DNA of 12,487 nucleotides. Source: Chloroflexota bacterium. Lineage in GTDB: Bacteria; Chloroflexota; Anaerolineae; Promineifilales; Promineifilaceae. Below are positions 8,879 through 12,487 of this stretch, one piece after another. Position 1 is the first letter of the stretch. Each line of letters begins with the position of its first letter. The stretch lies in contig QQUD01000583.1 of the NCBI GenBank assembly GCA_008501785.1, forward strand, positions 1 through 12,487, in the 5' to 3' direction. A model generated the notes under the pieces. That model did not search any database, was not told where the DNA came from, and worked only from the letters and a program-made list of their open reading frames with translations. Made by a program: the position numbers and the translations under genes.

Positions 8879-10249
8879 ATGAAAGGTGATTTTTCACGTG
8901 ATACATTTAATCCCGAAAACCAGTTTACCCGCGTACTAATGCAGCAAGGGCGAGTGCAGCTTGATGCCGATTTTAACGAACAGGTTTCGATTTTGCTCCA
9001 TCATCTGCGAGTGATGGCGGCCGATTTGATTGGCCCGCACGGTGCCCCATCTAGCGCACCAGATGGGTTTAAAATCTGGCTGGAAGAGGGTGTTTTAAAG
9101 ATCGGCGCGGGTCGTTACTACGTGGACGGTCTACTGTGCGAAAACCACAATGTCACGACCTACAGTTCCCAACCAAACTGTTCTAACGTTGCTGAACTGC
9201 CCCAACCGCCATACTTGGTTTATCTTGATGTGTGGGAGCGACATGTGACGCATGATGAAACCGACATACCCATTCGAGAAGTCGCGCTTGGTGGGGCAGA
9301 CACCGCCACCCGCGCCAAGCTGGTTTGGCAAGTCAAGACTTTAAAGGTTGATGTTGAGCTAGAGCCAGAAGCGTTTTGCCGCAACTGGCTAAAAGATATG
9401 CGCAAAAAGCAAGAACTTCGTGGCTTGATGATGGCCCAACATGCGGATACAGCTGCAGAAAAAGACGCCTGTACTATCTCGCCGGATGCCGCCTATCGAG
9501 GGCAGGAAAACCAGCTTTACCGTGTGGAGATTCACGACGGGCCAGAGGGAACCTTAAAGGGAACCTTTAAGTTTTCGCGGGAAAATGGAGCGGTGATTTT
9601 TCCCTTAGCCCAGGAAGTGAGCGGCGCTCAGATATTTCTGAAACATTTGGGCAAAGACGGCCGTTTATCCCTCAAAAAAGGGGATTGGGTCGAGGTAGTG
9701 GATGACGACACTGCCCTCTCTTCCGACAAGCCACACCCATTGCTTGAGGTAAAAGATATCTTTCCCATGGAAAACAAGGTTAAGTTAAGCAAAAAACCCT
9801 TCGCTGGCGATGACTTAAACAAACACCCTATCTTACGCCGCTGGGATCAACAAGATGGCATACCAGAGAAAGGAGAGGTGGATTTGACCGATTGTGGGGA
9901 TGTTATTGAAATAAAAATGGAGAATGGCAAATACGCCCTTTTGGGCCTGGAAAAAGGGATCCAAGTTCAGTTTCAACTTGACGAGGATTCAGAGTTCAAA
10001 CCGGGCGATTATTGGTTGATTCCGGCACGCACAGCCACGGGAAAAATAGAGTGGCCACAAAAAGATGGCAAACCTATTTATCAACCGCCCAGAGGTGTCA
10101 GGCACCATTACGCCCCGCTAGCGATTGTTGATGGTAACGATGATGAGCCTCACTCTTGCCGCTGTTTGTTTGACCCGCTTTGTCAGATTCAGCCAGTTAT
10201 GGATGCGCACATGGAAAAATACCTTGCTGCACCAGAACCAGGGGAATAA
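8879..10249 (+). CDS. DUF6519 domain-containing tail-associated protein
   Basis: This 456-residue protein matches the DUF6519 family over its whole length, from memory of the family. The N-terminus MKGDFSRDTFNPENQFTRVL is followed by MQQGRVQLDADFNEQ and LHHLRVMAADLIGPHG. Further matches are YLVYLDVWERHV near 112, IREVALGGADTATRAKLVWQ, YRGQENQLYRVEIHDG, FKFSRENGAVI near 230, LRRWDQQDG, DYWLIPARTATGKIEWP near 377 and HHYAPLAIVDG near 409. Such proteins are encoded beside TIGR02243/TIGR02242 tail genes and are presumed to be peripheral baseplate or tail components; no biochemical role is established that I know of. No signal peptide or membrane segment is visible. It sits nine bases after the beta-helix gene, and its stop shares one base with the next start (TAATG). 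The family call is confident and the role is inferred from context. Confidence 0.85.
   Translation: MKGDFSRDTFNPENQFTRVLMQQGRVQLDADFNEQVSILLHHLRVMAADLIGPHGAPSSAPDGFKIWLEEGVLKIGAGRYYVDGLLCENHNVTTYSSQPNCSNVAELPQPPYLVYLDVWERHVTHDETDIPIREVALGGADTATRAKLVWQVKTLKVDVELEPEAFCRNWLKDMRKKQELRGLMMAQHADTAAEKDACTISPDAAYRGQENQLYRVEIHDGPEGTLKGTFKFSRENGAVIFPLAQEVSGAQIFLKHLGKDGRLSLKKGDWVEVVDDDTALSSDKPHPLLEVKDIFPMENKVKLSKKPFAGDDLNKHPILRRWDQQDGIPEKGEVDLTDCGDVIEIKMENGKYALLGLEKGIQVQFQLDEDSEFKPGDYWLIPARTATGKIEWPQKDGKPIYQPPRGVRHHYAPLAIVDGNDDEPHSCRCLFDPLCQIQPVMDAHMEKYLAAPEPGE
9547..9570 (+). repeat. 12-base in-frame tandem duplication
   Basis: GGGAACCTTAAA at 9547-9558 is followed directly by GGGAACCTTTAA at 9559-9570, with one mismatch. 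It encodes GTLKGTFK just before the conserved FKFSRENG segment of the DUF6519 protein and keeps the reading frame. It looks like a small replication-slippage duplication. Confidence 0.7.
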
Positions 10250-11091
10250 TGAACGAATTTATTACCTCAAATCGGGAACTGTTAAATTTAATATTGGAAA
10301 TTGTACTGCTCATCGTTCCTTTTGTTATTACCTGGTATGTACGTAAATATGTGAAAGGGACGCGGGCGGAAAAGGATTTGGCGGCGGTGGTTAGTTTGTC
10401 CAATTCCGCCATTGATTATGTGGAGAATTTAGATAAACAGGGCAAACTAGATGAGTTAACACTTTCGCCAGACTTTTCAAAAGGGGTGCATAAGCTAAAG
10501 CTGGCTTCTCAATGGATGGGAGCGGAACTACAAAGGCATGACATTTCTATTACGGAAGATGAAGCTGGCCAGTGGATTCGGGCGGAATTTCAGCGGCGCG
10601 TGGGTGATGTGGAGATGGTTTCGGATTTGAATACGCTGGCGGAAACGGCCGTTAACACCATTCGCTATCTTGAAGAACAAGGACTCATTACTGTTCCAGA
10701 ACAAGGTGATAAGTGGTATTTCATGCTGGATTTGGCGGCTGATTGGCTCATTACCCAGTTTGCTCTGAAAAATAGCGGCAAGTTAACATACGAGGAAGCC
10801 CAGACGTGGGTACGTGCAGCCTATATGAAATCATTGAGCCCTGCTTCTATGCTGCCAGCCGTCACTGCCCTACCTATGGTCAGTTTAGAGTCGTTAGCTC
10901 AACAGGCGATTCAATTTCTACATGAGGTAAAAACAGCCGGGCGGCTCAAAATGGACGGTGAGTCAGGTGATAGCGATGTTGATTTGAATATTGCTACCGC
11001 CTGGCTGCTGACGGAGGTAGCAAAGCGTGGTTTGGCTGTTAACACAGCGCAAATTGCAACGGCCGTTATCAATGCCATGAAACGATCATAA
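10249..11091 (+). CDS. Membrane-anchored protein with three holin-LLH-like helical repeats
   Basis: The start chosen is ATG 10249, overlapping the previous TAA as TAATG with AGGGG just upstream; the frame is open further upstream, but that would lie inside the DUF6519 gene. The product has 280 residues. Residues about 11-31 are a single hydrophobic segment (LLNLILEIVLLIVPFVITWY), followed by basic RKYVKGTR, so the body should be cytoplasmic. The remainder consists of three similar helical units at about 46-120, 126-196 and 211-279. Each has a helix with Ala/Ile (NSAIDYVE, ETAVNTIRYL, QQAIQFL), then an LxxAxxWL-type helix (LKLASQWM, LDLAADWL, LNIATAWL), then a final helix (EAGQWIRAEF, EAQTWVRAAY, AQIATAVINA). 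The layout resembles the phage holin LL-H family, which normally has one such unit after one membrane helix. It closes the tail operon, so a role in release or in anchoring the particle to the membrane is plausible but unproven. Confidence 0.7.
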   Translation: MNEFITSNRELLNLILEIVLLIVPFVITWYVRKYVKGTRAEKDLAAVVSLSNSAIDYVENLDKQGKLDELTLSPDFSKGVHKLKLASQWMGAELQRHDISITEDEAGQWIRAEFQRRVGDVEMVSDLNTLAETAVNTIRYLEEQGLITVPEQGDKWYFMLDLAADWLITQFALKNSGKLTYEEAQTWVRAAYMKSLSPASMLPAVTALPMVSLESLAQQAIQFLHEVKTAGRLKMDGESGDSDVDLNIATAWLLTEVAKRGLAVNTAQIATAVINAMKRS

Positions 11092-11095
11092 GCTA

Positions 11096-11372
11096 ATGAC
11101 CTTATGCAACCGATATATCTGTTTTCTGCCACATCGACCCAGGCCGGAAGTCGTGCCCTGGTCTGAACGTAAAAGTCGTTGCGGCCGTCCGAAAATGATA
11201 GATACGGCCGGTCATGCTTGTCTCAACCCTTTGTGTGATTATTTTGCTGTCGCTGATCCCACAATTCATGCGCTGGATCGAGAGCTGTGGTCGCCATAGC
11301 GAACGTTTACATGAGCGCCTTTTTCAACGGGCATTGACCATTTGCGCATTCTGTTTCTGCTTTTCGGCCTAA
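11096..11372 (+). pseudogene. Remnant of a zinc-ribbon transposase N-terminus, frameshifted
   Basis: From ATG 11096 the frame reads HRPRPEVVPWSERKSRCGRP, then DTAGHACLNPLCDYFAVADP and TIHAL, and stops at 11299. From memory this resembles the N-terminal zinc-ribbon region of transposases common in Chloroflexota, which have RPRP..VPYS..KSKRGRPK, then CPNP.C.YFGITD..IHALVG, followed by C..C. After IHAL the similarity seems to move to another frame from about 11277 (SCGRHSERLHERL, ending in ICAFC), which stops at 11372. No catalytic domain, terminal inverted repeats or target duplication were seen, so this is a decayed fragment. It has no clear ribosome site. An alternative is chance similarity in intergenic DNA; the CxNPxC motif and the length of the match argue against that. 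Confidence 0.45.
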
Positions 11373-11452
11373 TAGTGTTTGCTTGTCTCCAGATCAACTC
11401 GATTAGCGTTGATTTGATTTTCCCGTCATTTTCTACAGCTATACCCAGAATC

Positions 11453-11461
11453 TGCTAAAAT
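11453..11461 (+). promoter_or_regulatory. Extended -10 promoter for the holin-like gene
   Basis: TGCTAAAAT is an extended -10 element (TGn plus a five-of-six match to TATAAT) lying 66 bases before the ATG at 11528. No good -35 hexamer is found 16-18 bases upstream, which is common for extended -10 promoters. It suggests that this gene is transcribed apart from the tail operon. Confidence 0.45.
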
Positions 11462-11515
11462 GGAAGCATCACTCGAAACATGCATAATTTATCAATAGAA
11501 CATAATTATAAATGT

Positions 11516-11520
11516 GGAGG
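11516..11520 (+). promoter_or_regulatory. Shine-Dalgarno deciding the start of the holin-like gene
   Basis: GGAGG lies seven bases before ATG 11528. The upstream in-frame ATG at 11480 has no such site, and it would add a polar, non-conserved-looking 16-residue leader, so 11528 is preferred. Confidence 0.8.
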
Positions 11521-11527
11521 CAAGCTC

Positions 11528-11902
11528 ATGGATCAACTTATTAAAGCGTTTGGGCCAGTATTCGCAGCTGGTTTTGCAGTGCAGCAATTACTTGAAATAA
11601 TTTCTCCGTTAGCCGAAAAATTCCCAGCGAATAAGAAGCTTGTACTCGGATTCTTATCTCTCGCGGTCGGTCTTGCATTAGCTGGTTGGGGCGGATTCAG
11701 TATTCTTTTACCGCTTGGTTTTACAAGTACCACCGATTTCATTGATGTATTTGTTACAGGATTAGTTATTAGCGCTGGTACAGAGGGAGTAAACAGTATT
11801 ATGAAGTTCTTGGGTTATACGAAAGAGAATAAGAAGGGTGAGGCTGCAGGAAGGCAAGGCAATTTAGATGATGATGCTAAAGAAATAATGAAAAGCATGT
11901 AA
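11528..11902 (+). CDS. Small holin-like multi-pass membrane protein
   Basis: The product is 124 residues long. Hydrophobic segments lie at about 6-27 (moderately amphipathic), 38-62 (very clear: LVLGFLSLAVGLALAGWGGF) and 72-95 (FIDVFVTGLVISAGTEGVNS). A charged tail from about 97 follows, KENKKGEAAGRQ and then an acidic DDDAKE. Size, two or three membrane segments and the charged C-terminus are the layout of phage holins and holin-like proteins. The GLVISAGTEGVN segment also recalls small proteins encoded near tail-like clusters, but I cannot name a family. It probably inserts in the cytoplasmic membrane and, given its neighbours, may help release or dock particles. It has its own promoter-like site and is more AT-rich than the tail genes. 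The alternative is an unrelated small membrane protein. Confidence 0.6.
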   Translation: MDQLIKAFGPVFAAGFAVQQLLEIISPLAEKFPANKKLVLGFLSLAVGLALAGWGGFSILLPLGFTSTTDFIDVFVTGLVISAGTEGVNSIMKFLGYTKENKKGEAAGRQGNLDDDAKEIMKSM

Positions 11903-12013
11903 TAGCTGTTTTTTCAAAATAAAAGTGGTTATTCTGAACTCTGGTGAAAATAGCAGTTTATGGTATTAATCTCATATGCATTCAAGAGAGCTACTCCTAC
12001 TTCTTTATATTTT

Positions 12014-12022
12014 TGCTATAAT
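12014..12022 (+). promoter_or_regulatory. Extended -10 promoter for the creatininase-like gene
   Basis: TGCTATAAT is a perfect TATAAT preceded by TGC. No clear -35 is visible at the usual distance. It matches the element before the holin-like gene at eight of nine positions, so the two genes may share the same sigma factor and expression timing. Confidence 0.55.
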
Positions 12023-12144
12023 TATTAAAGTAAGTGTTAGATAGTTTTATTTGGGGTTTTTTACTCTTCTACCCCTTCCAGGAATGTAAAATCTTTAATC
12101 AGCCTACATCATCAGAATTGAGTTAAAGGTAAACTTACTTTTAA

Positions 12145-12148
12145 GGAG
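12145..12148 (+). promoter_or_regulatory. Shine-Dalgarno for the creatininase-like gene
   Basis: GGAG within AAGGAGA lies six bases before ATG 12155, fixing the start of the last, incomplete gene. Confidence 0.75.
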
Positions 12149-12154
12149 AATCTC

Positions 12155-12487
12155 ATGCCAATAAAAAAGTGGTGGCGACTGACACCAAATCAAATCGATG
12201 CTCTAGATAAAGACAAGACAACTGTTATACTCCCTCTGGCAACAATGGGATCGGCAGGCCCAAAGACCAGGGTCTGGGAAGATTATAAAGCCGTGCAAAC
12301 TGATGCCAAACGGGCTGCCAATGATGTTAATAATGCGATTGCAGGAAGCCCTATGCAAGGTCTTGTTGCTATTCAACTCCTCCCGTTTTGGCCCGGCGTT
12401 GAACCAGGTCCTGCCCAGGCGGGAACCATTACGCTCCCACAGAATCTTTACGAGGGTGTTGTTGAAGCTAGTTGCTTGCAGCTTAAA
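12155..12487 (+). CDS. Creatininase-fold-like protein lacking metal ligands (3' end outside window)
   Basis: The frame stays open to the right edge and 111 residues are visible. The layout matches the start of the creatininase/MftE amidohydrolase family: WWRLTPNQIDALDKDKTTVI at 6-25, then LPLATMGSAGP at 26-36, where the family has LP[LV]GSxExHGP. The segment PFWPGVEP...AGTITLPQNL at 77-98 sits where the family has the loop before GT[IL][ST]L. The usual Glu and His of ExHG are replaced by G32 and A34, while an Asp (D43) sits nine residues later, as the family's third ligand does. There is no histidine in the visible 111 residues, so a standard two-metal centre cannot form from this half. It may therefore be a non-catalytic relative with a binding or structural role, and possibly cargo of the tail-like system. 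The family call rests on motif memory and is moderate. Confidence 0.5.
   Translation, partial: MPIKKWWRLTPNQIDALDKDKTTVILPLATMGSAGPKTRVWEDYKAVQTDAKRAANDVNNAIAGSPMQGLVAIQLLPFWPGVEPGPAQAGTITLPQNLYEGVVEASCLQLK

Larger units (their letters stand above)
384..11212. repeat. Highly iterated palindrome AACGGCCGTT
   Basis: I counted 29 CGGCCG cores by eye. Full AACGGCCGTT has its core starting at 1714, 3000, 5085, 5847, 5918, 6408, 7560, 7751, 10646 and 11060. Copies matching nine of ten bases start at 386, 1029, 1378, 1910, 2813, 3641, 8409 and 9658. Further cores start at 2339, 2352, 2753, 2772, 3420, 3657, 7587, 8832, 9018, 11182 and 11205. In coding DNA the motif is read in all three phases, as Thr-Ala-Val, as Arg-Pro-Leu and as Asn-Gly-Arg, so selection acts on the DNA. 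Cores are absent from 3663-5084 and after 11210. Confidence 0.85.
11092..11527. other. Intergenic gap between the tail operon and the holin-like gene
   Basis: This 436-base gap holds the transposase remnant on its left and a promoter-like site on its right. A six-base inverted repeat (CATAAG 11087-11092, CTTATG 11101-11106) follows the operon's last codon, but it has no T-run and is not a convincing terminator. No RNA gene was recognised. Confidence 0.55.
11903..12154. other. AT-rich spacer carrying a promoter and a long leader
   Basis: This 252-base spacer contains an extended -10 element at 12014-12022, and so a predicted 5' leader of about 125 bases before the last gene. GGGGT (12053-12057) and ACCCC (12071-12075) could form a weak five-base-pair hairpin in that leader. 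No terminator with a T-run, riboswitch or open reading frame was recognised. Confidence 0.5.

Noticed and set aside
10180..10248. Upstream start for the triple-repeat membrane protein
   Set aside because: It would add 23 residues overlapping the DUF6519 gene, Cys-rich and unlike a signal or anchor; ATG 10249 has the TAATG overlap and a nearby ribosome site.
11087..11106. Terminator after the tail operon
   Set aside because: The CATAAG/CTTATG repeat is short and AT-rich and is not followed by a run of T.
11480..11527. Longer version of the holin-like protein starting at 11480
   Set aside because: No ribosome site before 11480, while GGAGG stands seven bases before 11528.
12053..12075. Hairpin or riboswitch in the leader of the last gene
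   Set aside because: Only a five-base-pair stem with a 13-base loop; no known riboswitch core could be recognised.
1..12487. CRISPR array, tRNA or rRNA genes
   Set aside because: No regularly spaced direct repeats and no tRNA or rRNA conserved stretches were seen on either strand; the AACGGCCGTT copies are irregularly spaced and mostly within genes.

Overview
The window carries the 3' half of a contractile phage-tail-like gene cluster (an extracellular contractile injection system or tailocin relative). It is followed by a small membrane-protein region and the start of an unrelated-looking cargo gene. The organism is most likely a member of Chloroflexota. This is inferred from the style of the tail genes, from a transposase remnant that resembles a family I associate with that phylum, and from a very frequent DNA palindrome, AACGGCCGTT. 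The cyanobacterial palindrome GCGATCGC was not seen. No 16S rRNA or other taxonomic marker is present, so the placement is tentative.

Bases 1-10249 hold four tightly packed plus-strand genes: a baseplate-J-type protein whose 5' end lies before the window; a giant 1454-residue 'putative baseplate assembly protein'; a tail-protein-I-like protein fused to a predicted right-handed beta-helix; and a DUF6519 protein. They overlap or are separated by at most 12 bases, and each internal gene has its own Shine-Dalgarno sequence, so they look like one operon. Sheath, tube, spike, gp25-like and ATPase genes are not in the window and are expected upstream. Bases 10249-11091 continue the operon with a membrane-anchored protein whose soluble part is three copies of a holin-LLH-like helical repeat.

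At about 11092-11527 the operon pattern stops. This gap holds a broken transposase N-terminus and an extended -10 promoter. Next comes a 124-residue hydrophobic holin-like protein, then a 252-base spacer with a second extended -10 promoter. The last gene runs off the right edge. It looks like a creatininase-fold protein in which most recognisable metal ligands are gone. DNA after about 11300 is more AT-rich and has no copies of the palindrome, so it may be a separately acquired module.

The most unusual signals are: (1) 29 CGGCCG cores, 10 of them full AACGGCCGTT, used in all three codon phases; (2) an AT-rich insertion of about 1.1 kb, free of palindromes, that puts DUF4397-like domains inside a baseplate protein; (3) the triple-repeat membrane anchor; (4) the creatininase-like protein without histidines. 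A reasonable but unproven model is that the first four genes build the baseplate and its surface decorations, while the two membrane proteins anchor the particle to the producer's membrane or help release it.
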